64,000 bases of DNA. Origin: Nitrososphaerota archaeon. Lineage in GTDB: Archaea > Thermoproteota > Nitrososphaeria > Nitrososphaerales > UBA183. The stretch spans positions 22,909 through 86,908 of the forward strand of contig DAHXUN010000005.1 of assembly GCA_027386095.1 (NCBI GenBank), given 5' to 3'. Positions 42,992 through 52,446 of the stretch are shown in pieces. How positions within the stretch are numbered: the first letter of the stretch is position 1; each line of letters starts with the position of its first letter. Made by a program: the position numbers and the translations under genes. Below the pieces are notes generated by a model. It searched no databases, had not been told where the DNA came from, and worked only from the letters and a program-made list of their open reading frames with translations.

Positions 42992-45900
42992 ATGTTCGTT
43001 AAGAACCTTTTGAAGAAACGGCTTGGCAGTTCGCGCCGAAGCCGGTCTTTCAATAACTACATATTGCATCTCTTTGCCATGGTTGGTTCAGTGGCCCTCC
43101 CCCATCGGACCGAAATTGGCGTCAAAGAGGCCTTGATTGAGTTACTTCGGAAGCGACTTGTGGTGGAGACTGAACTCTCTTACCATACGCTTGAAGGAAG
43201 GAAGCAGCCCGACGCTTTGCTGAGAGATGGTGGCGAGTATTTTCTGGAGGCTGAGCTTGGCCCCGAGGCAAAACTACTGGATGGGTTACTTCAAGCGCAG
43301 GACTATGTGAAGACGCTGGGAGGATTGGGGGGCTTTGCAGTGTTGTTTCCAAACGAACTCCGAAAGCCAATGCCTCTAAGAGTGTTCGAGCAAGTCCTCC
43401 CGAAGGCTAGGATACTCGCCGTTGCCACATTCGCAGAGAAGGACGCCAGACTGCCCTCGAAATTCGAAGGGACCCTCGAACAGGTCTCCGATTGGATTTC
43501 TAAGCAGGTACTAGAACCAGCAGCCATACCTGTGGCTCCAGATACGGACCTCACCATCAGGACTCTTCGGGACGCCGTGGATTACCTCCAACTCGGAATG
43601 GCAAGAGTCGGCGAAAATCAATTGGAGCTGGTTTTCGGAGGACGCTCAGTATTCGAAAACATCCTCGAGTTCAGAGCCAGAGCGTATCCGATCGCGGAGA
43701 TGAGGAAGGGCGCCACATATCTCCTAGTCAATCAAATCCTGTTCTACCACGTCCTTTCCAAAACGAAGTCCAGAAGCTATGCCGAGCTGGACGCTGATCG
43801 CCTTGCTCGACCTGAACAACTGCGAGAATACTTCGAAGTGGTACTCAAAGACGACTATACGCCAGTCTTTGGATTCAATATCACCCGTGCAATGAAAGAC
43901 GACATGGTAGATGTTCTCAGGAAGGTCATTCAAGCGGTCAAAGTGCTCAGACCTGAGAAGTTCCAGGTTGACCTTCTCGGGAAAATCTTCCACGACTTGA
44001 TACCATACGACACCCGCAAGGTGGTTGCCGCCTTCTATACGAACAACGAAGCGGCAGAGCTCATCGCCCGACTGGCAATCGACGACCCTGACGCTACTGT
44101 AATGGACCCCGCATGTGGGAGCGGTACACTGCTGGTCGCAAGTTACCACCGCAAACGTGAGCTCTTGGAATCGAAAGGACGTGCGTTCGGACCCGCAGAA
44201 CACAAGAAGTTCCTGCAAGACCAAATCACTGGCATCGACATCATGCCTTTCGCTGCTCACCTCGCTGTCGTCCATCTCTCATTGCAGTCCTATCTCTATC
44301 TCACCGACAGAGTCAGGGTAGCGGTCTGGGATTCAACGCAGCTGAAGCCTGGTATAGAGATTCCAGCCATTACCCGCGAATTGAGGGAGGTGGAAAAGCA
44401 ATCTCCCTTGGAAGCCTACTCAGAAGGGAAGGAGTACACGCCGAGACGTGAGGCCTACATCACCAAAGGGGTCATCACCGCTGAAGCCATCGGTGGGGAG
44501 AAGCTTCCTCTGGAGAAGGTGGACCTCGCGATAATGAATCCGCCGTTCACTCGGCAAGAGAGATTGCCACCAGACTACAAGAGGCTGCTCGACGCAAGGC
44601 TTGCTGATTACGGCAGTGCGTTACACGGACAGATAGGGCTCTATGGGTATTTTATTGCCCTCGCACACAGGTTTACGAAGGACGGTGGAAGAGTTGCGCT
44701 TGTTCTTCCTGCCACGATGTTACGCATTCAGAGCGCCGAAAACATCCGTAGGTTGTTGGTCGAGAAGTTCCAGATTGAATACATCATAACAAGCTGGCGG
44801 AAGCTGGCTTTCTCCGAAGGAGCGTGGTTCAGGGACATTGTACTAATCGCAAAGAAACAGCCTGTTCTGCCGAAGGACCGCGAGAACCAGTTCTGCCACA
44901 TTGTAACATTGAAGAAGCCGTTGGTGTCGACTGATTACGCAATTTCACTGGCAGAGGAGATTGCAAACCACAAAGGACACGACTCCAATGACGTCCATTC
45001 AAGTAACGACATCTATTGCAGAGAAATCTCGCATGCGGACCTCTACGAGTACCTATCGAATTGGTTCTACTACGTTTCAGTTTTCGACCCCAAGGTCGAG
45101 GTGTGGTGGGAGCGGTTCAGACACGCCAGCGAGAGCAACCTGGAACAACTCTCGAAGACACTTCTTCGTAAGAGCGGCAAAATTATTAGAGGAATCGAAA
45201 CGAAACAAGAAGGCTACGTTACGGTCCAGTCCGCGTTTATCATGCGGAGGGAAGCCTCACAGCGAGCCGGGTTCTCTTGGATGGCTACCCATGACGGGAG
45301 AACGATCACAGCAAAGAACGTTGGCACTAGCAAGGAGGTCGTCGTAGAGAAGCACTCGGTTCTCCCTGCCTTGAGAAGTTCAAGCAACCTCGCAAAGCCT
45401 GCCATCCTAAATGAAAACCTTGACTATGTTATGGTAGAGTGGGACAAAGAGTTCTTTGGTTACCTAGGGCCGAGTGCCCGGAGCAAGGTCAAAGAATGGA
45501 AAGAGTATGTCTCGGAGAGAGTAGGAAAGCTCTTTGTTGCGAGGCGGTTCGTGGTACCCGCTTCGGGCACAATTCATCTAGCCTACGTTTCCGATGACAA
45601 GATCAGTGCCCCGGCGACAATGTGGATTGTGAAGGGCTTCACAGACGAAGAGAACAAGATCCTCTGGCTATGGCTGAATAGCACGCCGCATCTTGCACAG
45701 CTTCTCCTGAACAAAATCGAGGATGTATGGCTCAACGTTCACGAGTACGTGTTGGAAGACTTCCTTGTGCCCCGCCTTGCCATGGATGCTGCCTCAAAGA
45801 AAGAGCTCGCAAAGACCTTCGATGAGATTCGGGACCAAGATTTTCCGAGCCTGTCTGAACAGATAGAGAGCAAACACCCACTCCGGAGGAAGATCGACCT

Positions 45901-46033
45901 TGCTGTGATGAAGAGTCTAGGATACCCGGAGGCGGATGCCAAGGCGGAGCTTGAAATCCTATACAAGCTAATGAAGACAGAGATGGCTGTTCTGAACGAA
46001 TTAATGCAAGAACGGGAACCGATGACTGAATGA
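42992..46033 (+). CDS. Type IIG-like restriction-modification protein (N6-adenine methylase with nuclease-like N-terminus)
   Basis: A 1013-residue fusion. Residues ~60-110 look like a PD-(D/E)xK-type nuclease (RKQPDALLRDGGEYFLEAEL), although the last motif reads EAE rather than ExK. A helical region follows, then an Eco57I-type methylase: motif I DPACGSGTLLVASY, motif IV MNPPFTRQER, and a C-terminal specificity-like region. One polypeptide could thus modify and cleave. A defence role is likely. It is less GC-rich than core genes, suggesting transfer. The start at 42992 is supported by promoter spacing; ATG 43079 is an alternative. Confidence 0.8.
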   Translation: MFVKNLLKKRLGSSRRSRSFNNYILHLFAMVGSVALPHRTEIGVKEALIELLRKRLVVETELSYHTLEGRKQPDALLRDGGEYFLEAELGPEAKLLDGLLQAQDYVKTLGGLGGFAVLFPNELRKPMPLRVFEQVLPKARILAVATFAEKDARLPSKFEGTLEQVSDWISKQVLEPAAIPVAPDTDLTIRTLRDAVDYLQLGMARVGENQLELVFGGRSVFENILEFRARAYPIAEMRKGATYLLVNQILFYHVLSKTKSRSYAELDADRLARPEQLREYFEVVLKDDYTPVFGFNITRAMKDDMVDVLRKVIQAVKVLRPEKFQVDLLGKIFHDLIPYDTRKVVAAFYTNNEAAELIARLAIDDPDATVMDPACGSGTLLVASYHRKRELLESKGRAFGPAEHKKFLQDQITGIDIMPFAAHLAVVHLSLQSYLYLTDRVRVAVWDSTQLKPGIEIPAITRELREVEKQSPLEAYSEGKEYTPRREAYITKGVITAEAIGGEKLPLEKVDLAIMNPPFTRQERLPPDYKRLLDARLADYGSALHGQIGLYGYFIALAHRFTKDGGRVALVLPATMLRIQSAENIRRLLVEKFQIEYIITSWRKLAFSEGAWFRDIVLIAKKQPVLPKDRENQFCHIVTLKKPLVSTDYAISLAEEIANHKGHDSNDVHSSNDIYCREISHADLYEYLSNWFYYVSVFDPKVEVWWERFRHASESNLEQLSKTLLRKSGKIIRGIETKQEGYVTVQSAFIMRREASQRAGFSWMATHDGRTITAKNVGTSKEVVVEKHSVLPALRSSSNLAKPAILNENLDYVMVEWDKEFFGYLGPSARSKVKEWKEYVSERVGKLFVARRFVVPASGTIHLAYVSDDKISAPATMWIVKGFTDEENKILWLWLNSTPHLAQLLLNKIEDVWLNVHEYVLEDFLVPRLAMDAASKKELAKTFDEIRDQDFPSLSEQIESKHPLRRKIDLAVMKSLGYPEADAKAELEILYKLMKTEMAVLNELMQEREPMTE

Positions 46034-46372
46034 TCACTTCCGAGCGGCGTTTCTCACAACCATAGTCTGAGGCTTCTTGATGTCTGAAAAGGTGGGCTTC
46101 GCAATTTGCCATTTCCCATTTCCGGCCCGGGTCACCTCTCCCCAACTTGCCAACCTATCCAATCCCTTAGAAACTATGCTCAGAGCATTCGAACGGCTGC
46201 AGTCGAGCACCCCCCCAAATTGAGAAGGTAATCAGCCACTTCAGGCCCTGACGCTACTCCCCAGAGCTCCTTCAATGCCGCTTTCACGTCTCGTTGCGCA
46301 ATCAGCGGCCCAAGTACGGCTTGACGAGCCAATAGTATGAAGGCAGTCGGACATGCAAGAAGGAGGAGGGCA
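46034..46372 (-). pseudogene. Frameshifted winged-helix gene fragment
   Basis: Two minus-strand frames join into a plausible protein: LLARQAVLGPLIAQRDVKAA, LKELWGVASGPEVADYLLNL and GG in the first, and ALSIVSKGLDRLASWGEVTR then GNGKWQIAKPTFSDIKKPQ in the second. The frames meet at a C7 run (46210-46216). The second half looks like a winged-helix C-terminus. No proper start codon is found, so it is either a remnant or a gene with a sequencing error. It converges on the restriction-modification gene, ending 1 bp from its stop. Confidence 0.5.
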
Positions 46373-46618
46373 TTAACATGCGGATGGATGGTTTCTGTTT
46401 GCCTTCACAACTCAGTACTACACTTCATGCGGAGCCTGACCTGGGGAGAAATTTGTTGACCGCACGAGGCTCAAAACAATCTCGCCTAGGATGGATTCAA
46501 CGTCATTCCCGATGCCGAATTTCAGAATCGATACAAATTCTACATGTGAGGCGGGAAATCGGTTGTGATATTCAGAGCTAAGCTGGGAAGGGACTTCGAG
46601 TGAAGGATAAACCACCAA

Positions 46619-49387
46619 TCAACTTTCCAGCTCGAACTCCTCCTGGACCGCCCTGCAAATCAGGTCATCAGACGTCACGCCTAGCTCCTCCAGGAACGAA
46701 TCTGGAGCGGCCTTCCATAGCAGGACCTTTCTCACCTTTGCCCTGAACGTCTCGAAAACCTCCTCCCGAGGCTGTCTCGAGTCTAGAACCGCCCTGGTCC
46801 GTCTGAGGTTCACAGCCCCTCGAAGGCCGACGAATCCAATCGCCGTCCTGATGCTCTCAATGGGGACACTGGCCGAGATGGAATACGCATGCCTGTAAGC
46901 CTGAAGTTGCTGGCGATAGCTCGACGACTGCCTGTCAGTCCTGCTAGTCTTCCAATCCACCAACAGGTGTCCGCCATCCTGATTCCTGAAGATGGCATCT
47001 ATTCTTCCTTCGAAATTCGTTCCTTTGCCCTCGCCGATGAGTTTCTCTAACGGAACCTGGATCTCGTGCTCCGCTGCCACCACCTCTGGGTAGTCTCTCT
47101 TGATTTGGCCCACGAGAGTCTTGACGTTATCCACAAATGGTTCCAGCTCACCAGGGATGGTATACTCGTTTCCCGACAGAATGGCGCTCGCGGCCTCGTG
47201 GACAAGGCTCCCTGTCTCTAAGCTGGCTGACGGCTCCTCGACGCCAAGGACCTTCGAGACCAAGTACTCTTCTGCGGCACCTTCTCCGGCGCTGCTCGGG
47301 AGCGAGGTGAACGACACGTGGTCGAGCTTCGCAAACCAGTCGGCGACGAATTCGCGGAGCCAAGCTTTCTTGGGGGGTTCCAGGGCCTGCTTCGCCTCCT
47401 CCGTCTCACCGTTAACGAAGAGGTTGAATGCGCGCTTCGCCCTTTCAGACGTGTCGGTGTAATCGACCCCGCCCAACTCGACCTCCCCCCTTTCGGCGAA
47501 CTCGTTCAGGTAGTCCTGGGCCTCCTCGGTGACGATATGGAGCTCGTCCTTGGCCCTCGTCAGCGCGACGAAGTCGATTCGGAGCGGCTCCTCAGACAGT
47601 TCCTCTTCGACGTTCACTCCTCTGGTCTCGAGAATCCTCTTCACGACCTCGTCCTGGAAGTCTTCACGCCCCCTGATGCTTTGGGGGACGTAGACCACCG
47701 CCTCGAACTGTCTCCCCTTTGCTTTGTGCACGGTGGTGAGGACCACGCCTTTCTCCCTCGCGGACTCGTCCGCCGCAGGCTCGCTCGACTTCAGGTACGC
47801 AATGACGCTGTCCAGGTCGGCCCCGCCTAGGGCACCCATCGACTCTGAGAAGGCTTTCTGAAGGTCAAGGGCGGCCAGCAGGTACTCCCTCCCGTAGGAC
47901 ACGGCCACCGGTACGATCTGGTCGCGGAAGAGCTCGTCCACGTCTGGCAGCTTCTTCACCCGGTCCCTCATCCTCTTGAATTCTGGGCACCTGACCGGGA
48001 GCTCCTTCCGAAGCTCGTCGTCCTCCAACTGAGCCAGCGAGAACGCGTCCCTGAGCCTCACGGGGAAGAACGGAGTGAACATGGCTGCCCTGACGTCCCG
48101 GATGTCGTCGCTGAGGATTCCCCGGAGGAAGCCCACGACGTGCGCGTGCGCCTCGTCAGAGGCCTGGAAGTAGGTCGAGGAGTGCTCGATGCGCCGCCTG
48201 CCCAGCTCCTGAGAGATCTCCCTGATCTGGCTGTTGGTCCGGCCTATCACCGCCACGTGCTTTCCTTCGTTCCTAAGGTTTTGGACCAGTTCGCAGGCCG
48301 TCTTGACCGTGGCGTCCCCCGGGACGTTGTAGACCTTCGGCCTGGGGCCCGGGCCCTTCTCTCTGTTCCTCAGGTCGCGCATCTCGTCGGCGGCCGTGGG
48401 GTCCTTCGTCCTCCCTACGAAGAAGGCCCTCGCGTACTCCAGGATCTCGTTGGTGCTCCTGAAGTTCTCGGACAGGACTGGCTTCTTGGAGTCCTCGAAC
48501 TTGCGGAAGTTGACTATGGACCCTCCCTGGAAGGCGAAGATGGCCTGCTTCTTGTCCCCCACGACGAAGAACTCGTCGCACGACTGCAGCACCATGTCTG
48601 CCTCTATCGCGCTCGCGTCCTGGAGCTCGTCGACAAGGGCGTGCCTGAAGTGCGGCTTCTTCCTCAGCTTCATGAACTGGAGGAGCATGTCAGCGTAGTC
48701 GATTCCCTTGCCTGCCTTCACGGACTCGTAGCGCCTGAAGATCTCGAGGAAGGCCTCGGCGTACCTGTCCATCTCCTGTTTGGTGACAGAGCCGTAGTCG
48801 CCCAGTAGCGCCTGGACTCTTGGCAGGTTGACGTCGTCTGGCATGACGCCGAAGCTCTTCAAGTAGCGGACCGAGTCCTCGACCTTGGGGACCACGTACC
48901 CGAGTAGGTACTCCTCCCCGTAGTTGAACACCTTGTTGTCAACGAGGTACCTGAACACGGCGTAACGAAGGAGGTTGTTTGACATGGTCTGCTGGGCCCC
49001 GATGGCTTCAAGGGCGTAGGCGTGGAACGTGGTGACCTTGATCCGAGACAACTCGATTTCAAGATCCGCCCCGACCAGCACCTTGATGATTGCCTCTCTC
49101 ATCTCGTCGGTGGCCTTGTCGGTGTAGGTAAGGCAGAGAATCTCTTCGGGTTTGACCCCGACCCTGACCAATTGAGCGTATTTGTGAGCAAGAAGGAGTG
49201 TCTTCCCGGTGCCCGGGTTGGCGATTACGAGGACGTTTCCTTCGGCTTCAAGGGCTCTGACTTTCTCCTCGTTGAGAGCGAAGGCCCTGGGCGCTGCGAC
49301 GGCCGCGGAAACTTCAAGGCGTGAAGGATCGTCTTCAGTCTGAATACGGGAATCAGGCTCTGGTCCTACGGGTGGCGCTTCCGCCAT
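46619..49387 (-). CDS. UvrD/Rep-type helicase fused to a PD-(D/E)XK nuclease
   Basis: A 922-residue SF1A helicase. Walker A is VIANPGTGKTLLLAHKYA, then LCLTYTDKATDEMR (Ia), HALVDELQDASAIE (Walker B), GDKKQAIFAFQGG (III), SENFRSTNEI (IV), VLTTVHKAKGRQFEAVVY (V) and FVALTRAKDELHIV (VI). The C-terminal ~200 residues are an AddB/RecB-like nuclease: HEAAS, EGRIDAIFRN and LLVDWKTSR. It would unwind and degrade DNA ends. Last gene of a four-gene operon with an RmuC-like protein. Confidence 0.92.
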   Translation of the reverse strand: MAEAPPVGPEPDSRIQTEDDPSRLEVSAAVAAPRAFALNEEKVRALEAEGNVLVIANPGTGKTLLLAHKYAQLVRVGVKPEEILCLTYTDKATDEMREAIIKVLVGADLEIELSRIKVTTFHAYALEAIGAQQTMSNNLLRYAVFRYLVDNKVFNYGEEYLLGYVVPKVEDSVRYLKSFGVMPDDVNLPRVQALLGDYGSVTKQEMDRYAEAFLEIFRRYESVKAGKGIDYADMLLQFMKLRKKPHFRHALVDELQDASAIEADMVLQSCDEFFVVGDKKQAIFAFQGGSIVNFRKFEDSKKPVLSENFRSTNEILEYARAFFVGRTKDPTAADEMRDLRNREKGPGPRPKVYNVPGDATVKTACELVQNLRNEGKHVAVIGRTNSQIREISQELGRRRIEHSSTYFQASDEAHAHVVGFLRGILSDDIRDVRAAMFTPFFPVRLRDAFSLAQLEDDELRKELPVRCPEFKRMRDRVKKLPDVDELFRDQIVPVAVSYGREYLLAALDLQKAFSESMGALGGADLDSVIAYLKSSEPAADESAREKGVVLTTVHKAKGRQFEAVVYVPQSIRGREDFQDEVVKRILETRGVNVEEELSEEPLRIDFVALTRAKDELHIVTEEAQDYLNEFAERGEVELGGVDYTDTSERAKRAFNLFVNGETEEAKQALEPPKKAWLREFVADWFAKLDHVSFTSLPSSAGEGAAEEYLVSKVLGVEEPSASLETGSLVHEAASAILSGNEYTIPGELEPFVDNVKTLVGQIKRDYPEVVAAEHEIQVPLEKLIGEGKGTNFEGRIDAIFRNQDGGHLLVDWKTSRTDRQSSSYRQQLQAYRHAYSISASVPIESIRTAIGFVGLRGAVNLRRTRAVLDSRQPREEVFETFRAKVRKVLLWKAAPDSFLEELGVTSDDLICRAVQEEFELES

Positions 49388-49402
49388 TTGGATTCCGACT
49401 CC

Positions 49403-50473
49403 CTATGTCTCTTCGGAAGGCTCCTCTGTGGTTTCCCCGAACAGGGCTGCTGGTGAAGCTTGCAAGGCGGCCGGGGGTTTCGTCCCACCCACTTCGCCTA
49501 GGTGAGTGGTTATGCTGCTGAGCTCCTTCCTGGTGTCGTCGATGTCCTCCGCTGCCTGGTCCGCGTTCTTGTAGGCGCTCTTCAGGTTCTTCGCCAACCG
49601 CCCGAAGTCTGCTCCCACCTGCTCGAGCTTGCCGTCGATCTCTTGGACGTACGTCGTGAGCCGTTCCGCGCTCTTGGCCAGGACTATCGCCTGGTGCGCC
49701 CGCAGAGCCAGGCTGGACAGGATGATTATCCCTTCAGGAGGGCACGCGACCACCCTGATCTCCTGCATCGAGCCGACGGTTTCCGCTGTGAGCGCGTAGA
49801 AGACGGAGTTGGGGAGGACCATGACCGCGAAGTCCGTGGTCACCCCCGGGGCGATGTACTTGACCAGCTCCTCCGCCCTCTTCCTGGCCAGCCTGTTCGC
49901 CTCCCCCTCGAAGTCCTCCGCTCCGTCCGGCAGACTGAACTTGGCGTCGATGGGGAGGTACAGCTGGGACCCCCCGTTGCTCATCCGCAGGGCGTAGTCG
50001 ACTCGGTCGCTGGACCCGGGAAGGTAGTACTGCTCCTCCCAGAGCTCCTTGGGGAGCCTTTCGAGGTAGCTCCGGACGATGATCTCCCCCGCCGCTCCTC
50101 TCTTCTGCGAGCTCCCCGTCAACAAGGCGGCGAATTTCTTCATCTCCTCCATCCCCGAAGTGGTCTGACCCGTGTCTCTCCTGATCTCTCCCACGGTGGA
50201 GACCAGTTGGGTTACGGCGGCCTGAAGACCAGAGACGGAACCCTTCACTTCGCCCAGGGTGGATTCCAGGGGACCGGTGTCCGGCCCAATCCCGACAGGC
50301 TTCCTCCTCACGACAATCAGCACGTAAAGAATAGCAACGAAGGTGATGGCAGAAAGCCCCAAGGCCGACAGGGTCAGGACATCGGCCAATCCAGGGACCT
50401 CACCAGGCCAGGGGGTATTCCTCCATGTAAGTCTACCAGAATCCTCTCTGAACTCATCTTCAGGACGCACCAT
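49403..50473 (-). CDS. RmuC-like DNA-recombination-limiting protein, membrane-anchored
   Basis: A 356-residue protein: one N-terminal membrane helix (ALGLSAITFVAILYVLIVVR), a coiled coil, and the RmuC nuclease-like domain with KRGAAGEIIVRSYLERLPKE, SSDRVDYALRM and YLPIDAKFSLPDG (the D...DAK pair of a PD-(D/E)xK fold), then another coiled coil. RmuC proteins limit inversions and recombination in bacteria. The ATG at 50473 (MVRPEDEFRED) overlaps the previous gene by 14 bp; 16 bp separate it from the helicase gene. Confidence 0.88.
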   Translation of the reverse strand: MVRPEDEFREDSGRLTWRNTPWPGEVPGLADVLTLSALGLSAITFVAILYVLIVVRRKPVGIGPDTGPLESTLGEVKGSVSGLQAAVTQLVSTVGEIRRDTGQTTSGMEEMKKFAALLTGSSQKRGAAGEIIVRSYLERLPKELWEEQYYLPGSSDRVDYALRMSNGGSQLYLPIDAKFSLPDGAEDFEGEANRLARKRAEELVKYIAPGVTTDFAVMVLPNSVFYALTAETVGSMQEIRVVACPPEGIIILSSLALRAHQAIVLAKSAERLTTYVQEIDGKLEQVGADFGRLAKNLKSAYKNADQAAEDIDDTRKELSSITTHLGEVGGTKPPAALQASPAALFGETTEEPSEET

Positions 50474-51758
50474 TGATTGCGCTTTGGGAGCCGTTCCCTC
50501 GCCGTTTCGGCCAAAGAGGAATGGACCTGACGTATAGGCTGACAATGATGTGATCTCGCGCCGCTTCTTTCGGAAGCTTGGCGTAATCGCCTTGTTCGAA
50601 GATGTCGAGCAGTCTCTCCTTGGGCATGAGGTCCTGCAACGTCGCAGCCTGCAGTGTCTCCCCGTATACGGCCTTCCTTTCTCTCGCCTTAGCGATGCCG
50701 CCTCCATCCCTCCAGGCTCGCATAATCGCATATGCGGGCATCAGCGCGACGAGCAAGACCAGGATGCTGAACCCGCCCGTGCTGACCGGGAGGTCGCCGA
50801 GCCATACCCACAGGTACAGTCCGAGGGTGAACAGCGAGATACCAACAAGTGGGAACCCCTCCGTGTCCCACGCAAATAGCGCCCCGAAGTGGTAGATGAA
50901 CCAGGCCCTTTGTTTCATGCCCCTCCAGATGCGGGCCGACCCATAGCCGTCGACGACCTCTTGGATTCGTGGCTCGACGGGGGCGGCGTAATCGTCGGGA
51001 ATGGCCAGCGACGGGTCATCGTGAAGGATTGGCTTCTTCATCTGCTCAAACCACTCCGCGGCCACTGTAGGACCCAACATAGAGAATGTCAGAACAAGCA
51101 ACGGAATGGTCACCTCTGGATCGCTCAACCAAGGCGACCCCACAGCCACGAGGCCCACGAACGAAGCCAACAGGATGAACATCGCATAAATCCCCCGCCG
51201 GGCCCATTTCCTGTAGGAATCGTGCCTCGCCCTGTATTCCTCCTCGGTGTAAGGCCGCAGCAGGGGTGTCAGGCTGCCTGATATCTCCCTGAGTGTGGTC
51301 GGAACTTTGCCCGTCCTCCTCGCCTGAATGAAGAACCACGACCGGAACCTCGCCAGGTCTGGGTCTGCCTCTGACTCGATCGATCCCTCAAGGGAGATGC
51401 CGAGAAACATTGGGACGAACAGCGCGAATATTGCAGCAAACGGGACCATGAAGAGGCTTTCCGTCACTGTTGACATCCACGCTACTACAGGGACCAGAAG
51501 GACCACCTCCAGGGCGATTACAGCCATCATCCAGGGGCGAAAACGCTTCAGGTTCGCCGGGTTGAAAGCGAACAGCGCCATGAACCAGAAGAGGAACCCT
51601 GAGCGGGCGTAACGCCCGGCCGAGTCAACCAGCGGGGCCAACTGGTTCTCCTCGACGAGTCTGGAGGCGGTCTCCCGGAGCCCAAGGCGCGAGCTTGACC
51701 TCATGAAGGAGAAGCTGAGCCCGCCATACAACAGTGACGTTCCTCTCAATTGTTCCAT
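50460..51758 (-). CDS. Polytopic membrane protein of unknown function
   Basis: A 432-residue protein with two hydrophobic hairpins in the first third (FLFWFMALFAF and MMAVIALEVVLLVPVVAW with MVPFAAIFALFVPMFLGIS) and two further pairs (IYAMFILLASFVGLVAVG, ISLFTLGLYLWVWLG and ILVLLVALMPAYAIM), separated by soluble helical loops. The N-terminal part carries a peptidase-M48-like membrane arrangement but no HExxH. Not recognised. It overlaps both neighbours by 13-14 bp in the four-gene operon, so it is likely to be a functional partner of the RmuC-like protein and the helicase. Confidence 0.7.
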   Translation of the reverse strand: MEQLRGTSLLYGGLSFSFMRSSSRLGLRETASRLVEENQLAPLVDSAGRYARSGFLFWFMALFAFNPANLKRFRPWMMAVIALEVVLLVPVVAWMSTVTESLFMVPFAAIFALFVPMFLGISLEGSIESEADPDLARFRSWFFIQARRTGKVPTTLREISGSLTPLLRPYTEEEYRARHDSYRKWARRGIYAMFILLASFVGLVAVGSPWLSDPEVTIPLLVLTFSMLGPTVAAEWFEQMKKPILHDDPSLAIPDDYAAPVEPRIQEVVDGYGSARIWRGMKQRAWFIYHFGALFAWDTEGFPLVGISLFTLGLYLWVWLGDLPVSTGGFSILVLLVALMPAYAIMRAWRDGGGIAKARERKAVYGETLQAATLQDLMPKERLLDIFEQGDYAKLPKEAARDHIIVSLYVRSIPLWPKRRGNGSQSAINGAS

Positions 51759-52231
51759 CCTCCGTCAAGTACCCAGTTCACCAGGGCCTTCCTGACGTTG
51801 GGAGCAAGGTCCTTCGTCTCCTCGTACAGCTCGCGCAGCTCGAAGTCTTCTAGATTCTTCCCCCTCCGCTTCTCAAGGACGGCCTTGACTTCGGCGAGCT
51901 CGGCCGACAGCTTCTGAGTAATCCTCGCCTTCGTATAGTACAGCACTCCGCCGCCCCTGAGGGTCGCCCGTTCCACCAGGCCGGCAGTCTGGAGGGGCTT
52001 CAGCAGGAAGAGCACCCCTGAATGAGTCATTCCCAGGCGTTCCGAGAGTTCGGCTGCTATCAGGCCCTCCGGTGCATCCCCAAGATCCTTGAGAATCCGT
52101 GCCTGGCTCTCGTTTATCGCGAGAGGAGTTTCGCCGGGGGCTTCCGCTCTGAATCCCTTGGGAGTCTTCACTATCGACACAATCCCTGTCTTCCGAGGCA
52201 GCTCCAGCCTGATTCCGCTGACCGCGTCCAC
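51746..52231 (-). CDS. Winged-helix transcriptional regulator
   Basis: A 161-residue protein with a central winged helix (ESQARILKDLGDAPEGLIAA, ELSERLGMTHSGVLFLLKPL, QTAGLVERATLRGGGVLYYT) and a C-terminal helical dimerisation region. It heads the operon with the membrane protein, RmuC-like protein and helicase-nuclease, and is probably its regulator. The GTG at 52231 is preferred to the upstream TTG (52288), since TTATTAA (52254-52260) lies 26 bp before the GTG while the TTG lies upstream of the promoter. Confidence 0.8.
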   Translation of the reverse strand: MDAVSGIRLELPRKTGIVSIVKTPKGFRAEAPGETPLAINESQARILKDLGDAPEGLIAAELSERLGMTHSGVLFLLKPLQTAGLVERATLRGGGVLYYTKARITQKLSAELAEVKAVLEKRRGKNLEDFELRELYEETKDLAPNVRKALVNWVLDGGWNN

Positions 52232-52446
52232 ACGCGGCCTACTCTCCGAGGCACTTAATAACCTTATAGCTGACTTAGGGGTCTCCAAGTAGCTTGGAGG
52301 GAAGCGCGGGCAGGAAGGTCTTGGGGCGCAAAAGGAGGAGAGGGTTCGCTAAGAAGCGGTATAGAGGATGCGAAGAAGGCACAAAAAAAGAAGAGGGAAG
52401 GCTACTAACTAAGCCGCAACTCTCTACCGTTCCGCTGGCCGAACCG

